A DNA stretch of 64,000 nt from Lantana camara (GCA_037501455.1 CM074862.1:62527501-62591500); one strand, 5' to 3'; counted from the stretch's first letter, positions 24,115 through 36,982 are shown. The notes: generated by a model not told the origin, from the letters alone. A program made the numbers and translations.

Positions 24115-27100
24115 GAGGTTCTAGTGTCGTGTCTTGTGAGTCTAGGTCGTACGGCATAGGAAATTATCTTTCAACTTGAGAGTCTTGCATTTTATTTGAA
24201 ATTATCTGATTACTTGAACCTTGAATTACTTGAATTATTTGATAACTTGAGCATTGTATTGATTCTTGCCCATAATTGTTGATTAATTGGTTTTAACTTG
24301 CTTGAATTTTATATGACCAATGTGTTTATTTCAGTTTGTTGAATTATTTGTTGCACTTTGCATTAAATCCATGACTCTGGTACCAACTATGTGGCATAAG
24401 CATGTATTAGCCGCATGCATTTATTTTGAGATGGTTGTGAGTTCAGGTTATGAAGAGGATATTAAACCACGGCCAATCTTTATGACAACTATAACCACAA
24501 TTCACCACAAGTTCTTTCTCTAGTATGGAAGGGTAAGGGAATGCACCGGGGAACTTCACACAAGAATTCAAGAGCCGTGGTTCTCTCCAATGGATTATGG
24601 TTCGATTGACAAGGTCCGAAATAGACGAATTAATTTTAGGAGCAAAGGAAGAAAATCTCAAAAGTGTTTTAAGATTCGAGGTCTCAATCAACAAGGAGGC
24701 CTCGAGGGTACTAGGGACTTAAGGTTGGGATTGGAAAGCCAGTTGAGGATTTCCCACTAGTTGGAACTGAAAATCAAGTTGTGGGATGACTTACAAGCTC
24801 TAGGGAAGTTGAAGAAGATTCAAAGAGGTGGAGTTGGGGTCTAATGATTTTATTTATAAGATCCACATGTATGCCACGCTATGAAGACTTCTCAACCGGA
24901 TTTTTGTAGGAACCTTCACCCATGAGAAAAGTGAACAAGTCTCGAAGATGCTTAGGTTGGGAGTTCCAACACCAAGAACTGATGTTTATAACTTGCAAAA
25001 TAAACACGTGAGATTATATTATTAAAGAAGTTGGTTAAGTGGGGACAAGGGGTTCATTTAACGCAAGAGAGAGAAGAATAGAACATGGAGGTAACTAATG
25101 TAGCTCTACCGGGAATCGAGATACTATGGATTTTGGGTAAAGAAAGAAGTCGGATAAGTGGAACTTAAAGAGAAGGATAGAGATAGTGGTTTCAAGTTCA
25201 TGGAAAGTTAAGATATTCATGATTCCATCTTCGGTTCGATTGATTTGATTTTTGGATCCAAGATGAATTACTACGTGGAGAGGTTAAATTGGGAGATATG
25301 AAGCAACAAATGGAAACGGTTAAAGAAGGTAACGAGCTTATAGAGGGAAACTACGTGCTTGAGTGTAAGCAATTGGAGGAAGGCGAGTTATCAATTTCAC
25401 GGAATTAGAAGCATTGGAGTTCAAGAATCATAATTTTGATTACCAAGTTATACGAGTTGAGATAAGAAAACTTCGAATAAGAAGATGTTTAAGACAAAGG
25501 GTCGAGCAACACTTAGAATTAATAATTTGGAAGGAATACTCGGGGAAAGGAATCGAGTTCAAGAAATTTTGATCTTGAGCCATGGAAATGTATAAGTGGA
25601 TACATGTGAAGCTTAGAAGATTAGAAGACCGTGGGTAAACAAGAAGCAGTTAACGGACTCGAGACAAGCCATAATTGAAGCAATGCGGAATAAGTGTCGG
25701 GTCAAAGCTTACCACAACTACGGTGAAAGGTTCAACGCATTCATAACACTTGCATCCTACATTGTTTGAAATTATTTAAATTCCTTTATTTATGTACATA
25801 TCGTTAATGGATATAATTGTTACAACGTGTTGCATCTTTAGCTGCTTACAAGTGTTATGTGCATCGGCATCTTAACTCAACATGCATTTTAAGTGTCTTC
25901 TTGATAGGAACTCTTCCCACCTCATTTATCAAGCATTACTTTAACCAAGACATAGCCGAGTTATGACAAGGAATTAATGGGATTGAAAAAGAATAAACGA
26001 GGAAGAGCGATTTAGAGGTCGGAGAAGTAGCCGAGGGTTAGATTGGTAGAAGTGGGTTGTTATCCCTATCAATCGTCTCAAAAGTAACGTGAGAAAATTT
26101 TTGGACAAGTGGTGAGATTGGAACCGCTTATATCAAGGAAGCGGAGTGAAGGAGTCGAGAATCTTTAAAGTAAGAGGTGATGTTATTAGCCAACGGATAA
26201 GAATAGGCATTCTTAACGGGGAGAGTTGGCCAGAAAATGACTTTGAAGTTATGGATTAGCTCAAATGGATTACTTCCCCTTGAAGTAACAAAGTTGCAAG
26301 AGTTACCAACAACGGGATTTCTTGAAGATGGTAAAGGGGAAGAAGTGGAAAGTTCTGATGCTTGATGATTTTTCAAGGTTGGGTTGAATGGTAGGAATAA
26401 TTTCGGAAAGAATAAGAGCGTCAATAGCTGGAAATGAGTATTCAATAAATAATGGAAGATTCGGTACTCGATTAATTTCAAACCAACGTGAATGAAGTTT
26501 GAGGATAATAACGGAAAGGATAGGTCTTTCAAGAGGTAAAGATGGAATCATGAAATGCTCAGGAATAGACACAACAAGACCCACGGGATAATTGATGGTA
26601 ACTTCGGTTGCAGGATCAACACCGTTAGTATTCTTCTGGGATCCATACAAATTCAATTTTTCAAGGTTGCAAGGATAGTGTCGTGCAAAGTGTTTCAAGC
26701 CTTAAGAAATTCTTGAAATTGGAGAGGAGAATATTTGATAAGGAAACTTGATCGGGTCATCATAATTGGGATGAAAGTGAGAGTCCGTTCAGTTGAGCAT
26801 TGGAAGTGTAGGATTTAGGGAGAAAAGCGCACATTCAAGAATTAAATTTCCGGATCGTGATGCTAGATAAGGTAAAGGATTTGGTCACGGGTTGAAGGCC
26901 GAGTAACCACGAAGATATTTATATCCACATCGGACCTTTCGGGACTTGATAGTATGCTTAGAAGATAGATCGTGGAAGTAGGACTGAATTGTCATTTAAG
27001 TATAGGATGTCAAGGATTGTAATGTCCGGCGCATTGGGAAGAGGAATCTTCAACATCAAATCAAAGGGTGAAACGAATCACTACTGTGGAAGATTCCCGA

Positions 27101-27518
27101 ACAACGGTGAACGGTACAACAAGCATCCATGGCATATGTATACATGCAACTTTAACTCAAACAATTTTATGATGATAAATGCTTTGCTCGTTTGTTGTAT
27201 TAGTTGCTTTTGTGTAATTGATAATCGATGTCTTCGATATTTTCTACCTGTTCCTTACATGACTAACATGACTAACATGATTCTACTTGCCCTATGTGAT
27301 TTTTTTTTACATATAAATGTTTCTCCAAGTGTTTCCTTTAATCGTTATGTGGTGTGTGTTTGAGAGACGGGTTTATCTAATTTCTTGTTTGAGAGACGGG
27401 GTTCTCTCACTGCGTGTTTGAGAGACGGGGTTCTCTCCATGCTTGCTTAAGAGACGGGGCTCTCTCATTGCTTGCTTTAAAGTTCAGAACTCGAGATTTG
27501 GACCTGGGGACCAGATCC
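24115..27518 (+). mobile_element. Non-coding interior of D4
   Basis: About 3.4 kb without gag or pol motifs on either strand. Its start (near 24443-24490, GGTTATGAAGAGG then AAACCACGGCCAA) matches the D5 interior (near 41205-41240). Two copies of the motif GGTGAAmGGT...GCATnCAT...TGCA are present (near 25719-25755 and 27107-27150). Four minisatellite units end it at 27362-27467. Confidence 0.7.
27362..27467. repeat. Palindromic minisatellite upstream of the D4 polypurine tract
   Basis: Four units GAGAGACGGGGTTCTCTC start near 27362, 27391, 27420 and 27450 (steps 29, 29, 30). Arms GAGAGA and TCTCTC flank a CGGGG core; linkers read TGCTTGCTT or similar. Confidence 0.9.
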
Positions 27519-27536
27519 TCTTAAGGGGGGGAGAGT
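27519..27536 (+). other. Polypurine tract of D4
   Basis: TCTTAAGGGGGGGAGAGT lies immediately before the 3' LTR. Confidence 0.9.
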
Positions 27537-30231
27537 TGTAACGCCCCATTTTTTCATATATGCAATATGTGATAATTTATAAACATTATATAACCCTAGA
27601 TGTATTATATTTTCTATGAACTTATATGAAATAATTGTTAGCGTGAGAAATTACGTGAATTATTTGACGAATGTGATTTAATTATCTAATTGCCCTTAAG
27701 TGATCATTTCTTGATTTGGTGAACTTAATTGCCTATAACTCTTTGGATTTAATTGAACACATTCCATGAACTAGAACTTCTTTGCACTAAATTAAATAGC
27801 TTAGGGACTAAGTTGCAAAATGTGTTGAGTCATGCATATAGTTGGAAGACTTTGATAAATATCTCATTCATCTCTCTCTCATTCCATTTTATTTCATTTC
27901 ATCCAAGAGAGGAAAATTACACACACACTCACCTAGTAAATACCGGTAATTACACCTCAAGGAGAGAAGGAGATTTCATCTCAAATTCAAGCTATATTTT
28001 GAAGAATTAGGGAAGCTAGGGTCATCAACATCATCATCTCTTCATCTCATCACCTATTTCTTGGATTTAAGGTATAGTATGGAGATTTTGTAAAATTCAT
28101 GATTTATGTGATTGAGTAGGGTTATGAACTAAATGGTGGATTCTTGCATGTTGGGAGCTAGATGCATGCTTAGGAGTGAAAAGGAATGGAAATTGCATGA
28201 AAATATTGAGGTTCATGGAAGTTGGAAGCATATGTATATTTTTGGGTTTTCATGATAATTCTTGCCACTTTGATGCCTATTTCTTGGTTGGAATGATGAG
28301 TAATTGAAGTATAGTGTATATTTGATGTGTTTCAATATTTGTTATGGAGTGGAATTGCATGTGTTGATGAATTTTGTGGTTTTTGGCATGAAATCCCCTG
28401 TTTTTCCCCTGGTTTGCTGCTGCTGCGTAACGGGTCGCGACCGCGACGGAAAATAGACCAAAATTCGCGACCCCATTTTAGCCAAGTTTCGAGATTTTGA
28501 ATTTGGAGGAAAATTCGGCCAAAAATACTTGGTCGCGGCCGCGACCATTTTGTGAAGGTTTTTGGTCACGCCTGCGACCCCTCCAGAAACTTCATTTTAT
28601 CCAACTTCGAACCAACGCCATTTTCACCTCGGTTTGAATTAGAAAACGTGTCATATAGCATTGGAAAGGTCTATGTGTCTAGTTTCTTATCCAATAAACA
28701 AAATTCAATTCTAACTTCTTGAACTCAAGTTATTCTTGGTTTTCTACAAGGTGTACATTTCCCAAAAATTGTCAATTTTCGTAAACTTCACCAAAACCTT
28801 TCATAATGCATTCTTTTCACTTCTTTGGCTCCCGTATGTGACTCATATGAGTTATAAACTTGGTTTAGTGATAATTATGTGCCTACTTGACATTCCTTGA
28901 TTGTTATTGTATAATATATTGACTATGACTTTGTCGTGCGTCTTAATTGGTTCATTTGATTCTAGTCTCATGTACACTTGTCCTTGTTACACAGATCTTC
29001 TTCCAGTTGACGTGGGACACGCACCATAATTATATCCTTATTTTGATCGTCACAGGTGAGGTTTAATTTCTAGATATGTATACATATGGAATCCGTACAA
29101 CCTCTACGTGATCTTTTAAGCCAAAATGTATGTATATCTATAATCTTCTAAAACCTTAATGATAACAAGTGATCTCGTGATATATTGGACAATTGAGATA
29201 TCGTGAAATGATTATGTTTTGGCGAGTAAAGCATGTTCACCTTGGGCCCGAGGGTAGTGTATGGAGTCACCTGGGAAAGCAAGGGCTGACATGTAATCTG
29301 TGCACTATCCTCATCGTTTTGGGATCCCTTCTGAATCCACTAGGAGGTTTAGTGGAGGAAGAATATTCCGTGCGTGGGAGTCATGTTCCTAACGCACACC
29401 GTTATTGGATGGCGGGGCCTTGCAATCCCCCATCAACCGGAGGAAGAAGGAGACTGGGGACGGGTCCGGCACCACGGATTGTCCTCGGGTTATTGTCATG
29501 ATTGCACTTATTGATTGTCTTGCTTGAATACAATATGCACGAATGCACAATAATTGAACTGCATGATCACTTATTTATTAATAAATCAAGCACGAATTGT
29601 ACGCAGTCGGAGTAAGGTTGGAAGAATTGCCCTCACTCGCCGGGCCACTGATTGAAATGAATTACAATTGATTGTATTGCTAAATTGGATAGTTGTAATC
29701 TCGGGCGAAGATTATTTCTTTTATTAATTTATATTGTTTCAACTGTAAAAGACTTTACCCCGAGACTATAGCTTACATGATGCGTGCGCTAATATTTATT
29801 TAAACCCCTCACTCAGTCTGTGGTAGACTGACACCTCACACTTTTCAGGTACTTTCAGTGGTGTGCTAGGCGGGAGTCCGAGTTGTGTCCAGTTGTCGAG
29901 ATGAGTCTAACATTGCATTTTCATGTTATGGACATTTATGGATCAATTAGGTTGTTGTTGTTGATATGGTGGAGATGATAATGTATTGATATAAAGTTGG
30001 AAGTTAACTCTTTTGGGATATTTGATATATGCTAAAGAAATTATTATGCTTCCGCTTTAAATTCCTAGACTTGGACTTGAATGGTTTGAGGGTTGGTCCC
30101 GCCTAGCTAGTGAGTTTTTTATTATTGTCACCCGTTCGCCATGAGTCCGGTTCATATATGGACTACCCATTTCATGTGTGAGCTAGACTTATGGTGTGGG
30201 GGTGTGGCATCTCGGCGTTCCGGGTGCTACA
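27537..30231 (+). repeat. 3' LTR of D4
   Basis: 2695 bp, near-identical to 21399-24081. It carries a 25-bp insertion relative to the 5' LTR near 27968 and a deletion in the palindrome array near 28465. It ends GGGTGCTACA at 30231. Confidence 0.9.
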
Positions 30232-30236
30232 TTTTC

Positions 30237-32537
30237 ATTCATTCATCCCTAATTTTGATCATGATTTCATAGATATATGGCTGCCTTGAGTAGATATTTA
30301 GGTTTTGAGCATTTTGGTTGATCTCCTTCAATTTTTGAGCTTTTTGAATGATTCCAAGCATGAAAATGATTGTTTTGATCTCCTCTTTACATTTCTGGTG
30401 ATGTATTAGCTGTTAGTTGAGGCATTTATGAGCCACCATTAATGAGTTATTGAAGCTTTGGCATGAATTGATCACCACACACTACATCTCACGTTTCAAG
30501 GTTTTTGGAGCATGATTGGGAGTTGTTTCTAAGTTGTTTCATTGCATTTTTGTTATCTTTTGTTGGCTGATTGTGTTGAGTAGGTTGTGCCTTGGTTGTG
30601 CTCTGTTTTTCTGCTACGTTTTTCTTTTGCTGCGTGCGTGACACGGGTGTGTCACCTTTTCCCTTCCAGCGTGAAACGGGGGTCCAACATTGTCCGGTCC
30701 TCACTGTACCGAGACACGGGGGTGTCCCGGTTTGTTCTATATTGGTGACACGGGCGTGTCACCTTCTGAATCCAGAACTTAAGCCTACGTTATATACATA
30801 TGTTTGCATGCATGCAAGTTTGGTTTGATGCATAAGCTTGCATGCATTTTTAGAATTAGTTGCATGCATAATGTTGTTGCATGATGCTGTACGTGCATGT
30901 ATTATATATATATATATATAATATAATGTAATATATGTATATATATATATTTAGTTATATATTTATATATGTTTCTTGAATATTAAATAATATTGGATTT
31001 AATTGTTACCTATTTCATGTTTTATTTAATTTCCGATTTTTTTAAAAGTGAATGTATTTAATTGTTTATTTTCTAATTTTAAATGTGATTTAACTTGTGC
31101 TACGATTATATTTAAATTTCTTGAATTGAATTGATTGGAGATGTGGAATTTTGAACTCGAATGAAAGTGAACGAATGATTGAATGACTTGAATATATGAT
31201 TTAAATCCCTTAATAGTGCACATGAACATTTTCATAACATAATCTTATCTTTTACATATTCATATCATGATTATTTCATTGCCGAGCGTCTTATTTGGTC
31301 ATTTTGAGCCTCACTTCACCTTTCTTGCACAGATTTTGATCTCGTTGGAGACGAGGCCGGTCAGTGAGGCTTTCGTGTCTTCTTTTGTCGGTTTCAGGTG
31401 GGTTTCTCTACTAATAGTTATCTTGACCCGATATAACCCTTATGTGACCGTTTTAAGCCAAAAGTTATATTTATATTTATCGAGTCTTTTAAAGAGTCTT
31501 ATGATTTTCGATTGTTAAGCCCTTCTTTATGAAAACCTACCTTATGTTTTGGCGAGATTGCATGTATGTTATGATCACGGGCCCCGGAGCTTAGTGTATC
31601 GTGCCAAGCCGGGGAGGCAAGGGCCGACGGTGAACCCGTGCACTAGTTCCAACCATTTTACGTCGAAACGGATCTCGTCAGGAGTTTTGACGAGAAAACG
31701 CTAGTCGGGCTTTTGAGGATTCATGTACCTCACTAGCCATTATGTATGAGGTGGTCGAGTCTTGCAAACTCGTCCACCACCGGAGGAAGAATGTGTATAT
31801 GAATGATTATGATCATTATGTATGTGCACATATGTTATGTATGATAACTTATTAATTTATGAATATGATTACACGAGGAGAAGGTTGGAGATGATGCACG
31901 CCCACTCGCCGGGCCTTAAACCCTATGATAGTTATGAATGAATATGATAGTCGTAATCCCATGGATGTTTTATTTGTTTTGCCCTCTTGGGAAATTTCTT
32001 ATCAAACTTCTATGGGATTAGGGCTTGCATGTATACGTTTGAATTTCGCGATATTTATACTTATGCCCCACTTTTGTACCCACCATTCTCTTTTAGACTG
32101 AAACCGGTTTGTTTTCAGTTGTTTCGTGCAGGTTTGGAGGTGCTAGGCGGGAATTGGAGTCGTCTAGGTCTTGCATTTGTGTCTAGCATTTCCTTTACAC
32201 TCATTCGTACTTATATTTTGTATTTTGGATTTGTATGGAGCGAATTATGTTATTTTGAGCCGTGATGGCATTGCTACTACTTATTGTATAGGTTGATCTA
32301 TTTTTGGAGCTTGGATGTTCAATGTGAATATTTATGTTTATTGCTTCCGCTATTGCATTTGTTTCTCAATTTTAATTCATGTTGGTTATTGTTTGGTTTA
32401 AGGGTTAGCTCCCGCCTAGCTTAGCGTGTGTGTTGTGTCCTCGTTCACCGTGATTTGGCACGTGTAGGAATTTTTCATTTCCTATGTGGGTCGGGTCTCG
32501 GTGCGGGGGATGTGGCGCCTCACGCTCGGGCGTTACA
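30237..32537 (+). repeat. 5' LTR of D3, right part
   Basis: It continues the D3 LTR after D4 and matches 49558-51841. It contains the GTGACACGGGCGTGTCAC array (units at 30638, 30671, 30711, 30745; steps 33, 40, 34), a TA microsatellite (30903-30958) and the conserved LTR block (about 31548-31800). It ends GCGTTACA at 32537. Short open frames here recur in the 3' LTR only as LTR sequence. Confidence 0.9.
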
Positions 32538-32546
32538 TCCTTTAAG

Positions 32547-32573
32547 TGGCATCAGAGCCAGGGGTTGCAAAAC
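32547..32573 (+). other. Primer-binding site of D3
   Basis: TGGCATCAGAGCCAGGGG, then TTGCAAAAC, nine bases after the LTR end. One change (T to C) from the usual TGGTATCAGAGCC. Confidence 0.88.
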
Positions 32574-32762
32574 CCGGGCTCTAGTGTCGTGTTAGTCAGT
32601 CAATGTCGTTCGGCTTTAGGCCTAATTGACAATGTGATTGCATATGCATCTCTTAGGCATTTTATACGTGCTCATGTGCTCCATACTTCGATCTTGATTG
32701 AACTAATTGCATTTTCATGCATTAACTAAGGATAACATGCATTTCAGTGTTTTCTGAACAGG

Positions 32763-33644
32763 ATGCCTCCGCGTAGACATCGGGAGAGATCACCGGGGCG
32801 ACGCCGACACCGTGATCGTTCTCCTACACCACAACAACAAGAACAACAACCACAACCACCTCCGATGGATATGGGAAACTTTATGGAAGCGGTATTTAAT
32901 TATGTCGAGCATAGGAGAGCTCAAGCTCCCCCACCACAACCCGTTGAACAACCGGCACCGTTGAATAACAACAATCATAGAGATCCTCATGGGATATTTC
33001 TAAGTTACAACCCTCCACGGTTTTCTGGCTTAATTGATGATGAGATATCGGAGGGATGGCTGACGAGAATAGAGAGGATATTTGGGGTTCGACAATTTAC
33101 AACCCAAGAGAAGGTTCAGTTCGCCGTATTTCAATTGGATGGCGAAGCTTATGATTGGTGGGAGAGGTCGAGGGAGAAGTTAGAGGTAGATGAAGAGGAG
33201 ATTACGTGGGAAGTCTTCAAAAGAGAATTTCGAGAGTGTTTTGTGCCCGAGGTGGTGAGAGAGAGAAAGGAGCAAGAACTCATGAACCTGAAGCAGGGTA
33301 GCCGTTCAGTGGCTCAATATATTGCTATTTTTAACCGACTTGGAAAGTATGCACCTCATATCACGAGGGATGAAAAGAGGAAGTCTAAGAATTTTATTGC
33401 CAGACTTAGACAGGATCTGAGGCATGGCCAAGCTGGACATAATTACTTGTCCTTTGACGATACTTTACATAGAGCTTTGGAACAAGAGGAGGAATTCAAG
33501 GAGAAAGATCCGATTTTCAAGGCTCCTATGGGACGAGGATCGGGGTATGGTAAGAGGCCTATGGTACAAGCAGCTCCACCTACACAAGGTCTTTTCAAGA
33601 AACCTAGGTTTGGAGGGCAAGTTTCTCAGAATGCTCTACCTTGA
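32763..33644 (+). pseudogene. gag: D3 gag, capsid part
   Basis: Start ATG at 32763 follows a 190-base leader after the primer site and opens a frame of 293 codons. Residues 1-20 are arginine-rich, 24-65 are Gln/Pro-rich, and about 75-215 are the Retrotrans_gag capsid domain (GWLTRIERIF, DGEAYDWWER, FKREFRECFVP, LKQGSRSVAQY). Capsid assembles the particle. The frame stops at tandem TGA-TAG (33642-33647), yet the same frame continues directly with nucleocapsid. In this lineage gag and pol are normally one long frame, so I read the stops as decay. This is the longest coding frame in the first half of the nest. Confidence 0.9.
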
Positions 33645-33647
33645 TAG

Positions 33648-34190
33648 ATGGCTCCTAAAACTCAGCAGACTTCGAGTGAGGATCGATTGTCTAAGATGCC
33701 ATGTACGCATTGCGGAGGTCCAACCCACAACTTCTACAATTGTTGGAAAAGACTGGGCTTATGTACCATCTGTGGGAAAACGGATCACATGGTGAATATG
33801 TGTCGTGACAAGAACCCGGGATTTCAGAAAGGAGTTCCAAACCCTATGATTCGAGCTCGTGCTTATGCCCTTGAGGGCGAGGAACAAAATGTAGAAGTTG
33901 ATCCCAACGCCGTGGTGGAAGGTATCGTTTACATTCATAACACGAGCATCCATGCATTATTTGATCCGGGTGCTACCCATTCTTTCATATCTCGTGATCT
34001 ATGTGATTCTATATGGCTACCTGTTATTTGTACCAATTCTTGCTATTTTGTGAGTTCACCTCTTGGAGGAAATTTGCAGACGGATCGGGTTGTCAGAGAT
34101 TGTTCAGTTTTGATAGAAGAGAAAGATTACCCGGTAGATTTTATCGTGATGCCAATGAAAATGTATGGGGAGTTCTTCGTTATGGATTAG
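33648..34190 (+). pseudogene. gag-pol: D3 nucleocapsid zinc knuckles and protease
   Basis: Same frame as gag. Two perfect CX2CX4HX4C zinc knuckles lie at residues 19-32 and 39-52 of this segment; they would bind RNA during packaging. The aspartic protease core lies at residues 103-115, reading ALFDPGATHSFIS. The catalytic triad is normally D-S/T-G, and here the middle residue is proline, which should abolish or weaken the enzyme. A TAG stop at 34188-34190 falls where a tryptophan is conserved, just before [10 protein letters not shown], consistent with a G-to-A change. The ATG at 33648 is incidental. Confidence 0.88.
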
Positions 34191-34856
34191 TTATACAGGC
34201 ACCGGGCCGAAGTGGATTGTTTTACGAAGAAAATCAATTTGGGGAAAGAGTTGATTGGAGAAGTGAGATCAAAGAATGTATCACTCTTATCTTTTATAGA
34301 AACTAGTAAGCTAATAAGAGAAGGGGCTATGAGATTTGTGGCATATCTTCTTAATAAGCCGAAGGATCAAATTAAATTTGAGGAGACCGCCGTGGTTAAG
34401 GATTTTCCCAATGTGTTTCCGGAGAATTTAGGTTCTTTGCCACCGGATCGTGAGATTGAATTTGTCATAGATTTATATCCGGGATCAGAACCGTACTCTA
34501 AGACTCCTTATCGTATGGCTCCGGCGGAGTTGAAGGAATTGAAAATTCAACTTGAGGAATTACTTAAGATTGGATACATTCGGCGGAGTTCATCTCCGTG
34601 GGGTGCTCCGGTTCTTTTTGTTAAGAAGAAAGATGGAACGTTGAGGATGTGTATAGATTACCGGGAGCTTAATCGGATGACTATCAAGAATAAATATCCG
34701 TTACCCCACATCGAGGAATTGTTTGGTATGTTACAAGGCTCGGGTGTTTATTCGAAATTGGATTTAAGCAAGGTTACTACCAGTAGAAAATCCGGGAAGA
34801 AGATATACCTAAGACAGGATTTAATGCCCGGTATGGACATTATGATTTCACTGTGA
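34191..34856 (+). pseudogene. pol: D3 reverse transcriptase, N-terminal part
   Basis: It continues the gag-pol frame after the 34188 stop. The RT start is clear: [57 protein letters not shown]. After KLDLS, near 34770, a one-base deletion shifts the frame. The rest of the domain is then read in another frame from about 34853. RT copies the element RNA to DNA. The motifs up to the frameshift are well kept. Confidence 0.9.
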
Positions 34857-35671
34857 TGCCTTTCGGTTTAACTAATGCTCCCGCAGCATTCATGGATATG
34901 ATGCATCGGAATTTTCGGCCTTACATGGACAAATTCGTGGTAATCTTCATTGCTGACATCTTGGCTTATTCAAAAACTCCGGAAGATCATGCAAGGCATC
35001 TCAGATTGGTCTTGGAGACACTGGGAGAGCACCGGTTGTATGCGAAGTTTAGCAAATGTGAATTCTGGATCGACCGGGTTGCTTTTCTAGGTCATATTGT
35101 CTCGAATAAGGGCTTAGAAGTTGATCCTTCAAAGATAGAGACGGTTATTCAGTGGCAGAGTCCGAAGAATGCTTCCGAGGTCAAGAGTTTCTTGGGTTTA
35201 GCTGGGTATTACCGAAGATTTGTCAAGGATTTCTCTAAGATTGCCGCTCCTTTAACTCGGTTGACAAAGAAAGAAGTTAAGTTCGATTGGGACGAGGCAT
35301 GTGAGGCAAGTTTTCAACTCTTGAAGGAGAAATTGACCACTGCACCCGTATTAGCACTCCCTGAAGGCACGGAAGGATACATGGTTTATACGGACGCCTC
35401 GAAAGAAGGATTGGGATGTGTCTTGATGCAGAATGGTAGGGTGATAGCCTATGCCTCGAGGAAAATGAAGAGTCATGAACAAAATTATCCCACCCACGAT
35501 CTCGAGCTAGCAGCGGTGATCTTTGCTTTGGGAAAGTGGAGACACTACTTATATGGAATTCCTTTCGAGATCTTTTCTGACCACAAAAGTTTTCAATACT
35601 TATTTTCTCAAAAGGAGTTGAATAAAAGACCAAGGAGATGGATGGAGGCTTTAGCGGATTATGAGTGTTGA
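34853..35671 (+). pseudogene. pol: D3 reverse transcriptase C-terminal part and RNase H
   Basis: A frame of 272 codons. Residues 2-12 ([12 protein letters not shown]) are RT motif 4. The catalytic YXDD box reads FIAD at residues 32-35, so the first of the two metal-binding aspartates is alanine. RNase H follows with D181 (YTDAS), E218 (HDLELA) and D243 (SDHKS), so its acidic residues look intact. A TGA at 35669-35671 interrupts the tether just before IRYHPGKANVVADALSR, which continues in the same frame. RT should be inactive by both frameshift and active-site change. Confidence 0.92.
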
Positions 35672-36709
35672 ATCCGATACCATCCCGGGAAAGCTAATGT
35701 AGTCGCGGATGCACTTAGCAGGAAGGCTAGTGTGTCTAGTGTGAAAGTGGAAGTTGAAGGTGAATCCGAATTTTTCAAGTTTAGAGCAAGTGTTCGGAAT
35801 ATTACGGTACAACCGGATCTTCAACTAAAATTATTTGAAGCTCAGAGAAGAGATCCTGATGTTCAGAAATTAGGCCAGAAAGCTAGAGATGATCCCGAAT
35901 GTCCATTTGGGTTCGATGACACGGGACTCTTAAGGTTTAAGAACAGGATTGTGGTTCCGGATGAATTGAAAAGGATTATTTTGGAAGAAGCTCACCATTC
36001 AGGGTACTCGATACATCCCGGAGGTAATAAGATGTACAAGGATTTGAAGCAATTTTATTGGTGGAATGGGCTTAAAAGGGATGTGATCAATTTCGTGAAA
36101 CATTGTTTGACTTGCCAAACCGTGAAAGCTGAGCATCAGAAGCCATCTGGGCTACTTCAACCGTTACCGATCCCAGAATGGAAATGGCAACAGGTGGCGA
36201 TAGATTTCGTTTCGGGTCTTCCTAGAGTGAAGGGTGGTCTTGATGGGATTTGGGTGATCGTGGACAGATTAACGAAATCGGCACATTTTATGGTTGTTCG
36301 AATGTCGGATAAGGTACCTAAGTTGGCAAAGAAGTATGTTGATGAAATTGTTCGACTTCATGGTGTGCCGGTTAGTATTATATCAGATCGAGATTCGAGG
36401 TTCACTTCTAGGTTTTGGCAAGAATTGCAAAGGAATCTGGGAACAAGGCTTCAATTCAGCACAGCTTTCCATCCTCAGACAGATGGTCAGTTGGAGAGAT
36501 TAATCAAGTATTTGGAGGATATGTTGAGAGCATGTGCATTGGACTTTTCGAGTTCATGGAACGAGCAGCTGCTTTTAATTGAATTTGCCTATAATAACAG
36601 TTTTCAAGCTTCAATAGGAATGACGCCTTATGAAGCTCTTTATGGACGAAAGTGTAGATCTCCCTTATTCTTCGACCTTGAGGAATGGAATTGGACAAAA
36701 CAAGACTGA
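35672..36709 (+). pseudogene. pol: D3 integrase, zinc-binding and catalytic core
   Basis: Counting from the ATG at 35732: the HHCC zinc site is H88/H89, H95, C125 and C128. The catalytic D,D35E is D158 (AIDF), D219 (ISDRD) and E255 (DGQLER), and D219 to E255 has exactly 35 residues between. The core is complete and unbroken for 325 codons, which contrasts with RT. Integrase inserts the cDNA and makes the 5-bp TSD. A TGA at 36707-36709 ends the frame, and coding similarity continues beyond it. Confidence 0.93.
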
Positions 36710-36982
36710 GTGAAACGAGGGGAAAAGAAAGAGAAGCCCTCTAAGGCCGTGCAAGCAGCGATTGATAAGGTTCAGATCATTCAGCAAAGAATGAAAGCGG
36801 CTCAAGATAGGCAGAAAAGTTATGCAGATCGGCGAAGAAAGGATCTTAAATTCGAAGTTGGTCATAGGGTATTTTTGAAAGCTTCGCCGCGAAAAGGGTT
36901 CTCAAGGATTGGGAAATGAGGTAAGTTGAATCCTCGTTATTTAGGGCCGTATGAGATTCTTGAGAAAATTGGAGATACGGCT
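36710..36982 (+). pseudogene. pol: D3 integrase C-terminal region, proximal part
   Basis: Same frame as the core. Motifs AQDRQKSYADRRRKDLKFEVGHRVFLK are seen in two short runs (AQDRQKSYADRRR, then LKFEVGHRVFLK), followed by a TGA at 36917-36919 where tryptophan is expected. Next comes LNPRYLGPYEILEKIGDTA, the GPY/F module. The frame is cut at 36982 by D5 and resumes at 48181. Confidence 0.9.

Larger units (their letters stand above)
21399..30231 (+). mobile_element. Element D4: complete non-autonomous chromovirus-like element
   Basis: LTRs are 21399-24081 (2683 bp) and 27537-30231 (2695 bp), with an interior of about 3.45 kb. LTR ends are TGTAACGCCCC and GGGTGCTACA. The TSD is weak: TTTTT (21394-21398) against TTTTC (30232-30236), in a T-run of the D3 LTR. 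The insertion is nevertheless certain because D3 sequence resumes after it, as judged from the intact D3 3' LTR. No gag or pol motif was found. Confidence 0.92.

Noticed and set aside
26128..26698. Two overlapping minus-strand frames of 131-134 codons in the D4 interior
   Set aside because: They are on the strand opposite to the element, mutually overlapping in different frames, with no known motif. They are absent from D1 and D5 interiors.
35277..35633. 118-codon minus-strand frame over RT/RNase H
   Set aside because: It is a shadow of the strongly supported plus-strand pol frame.
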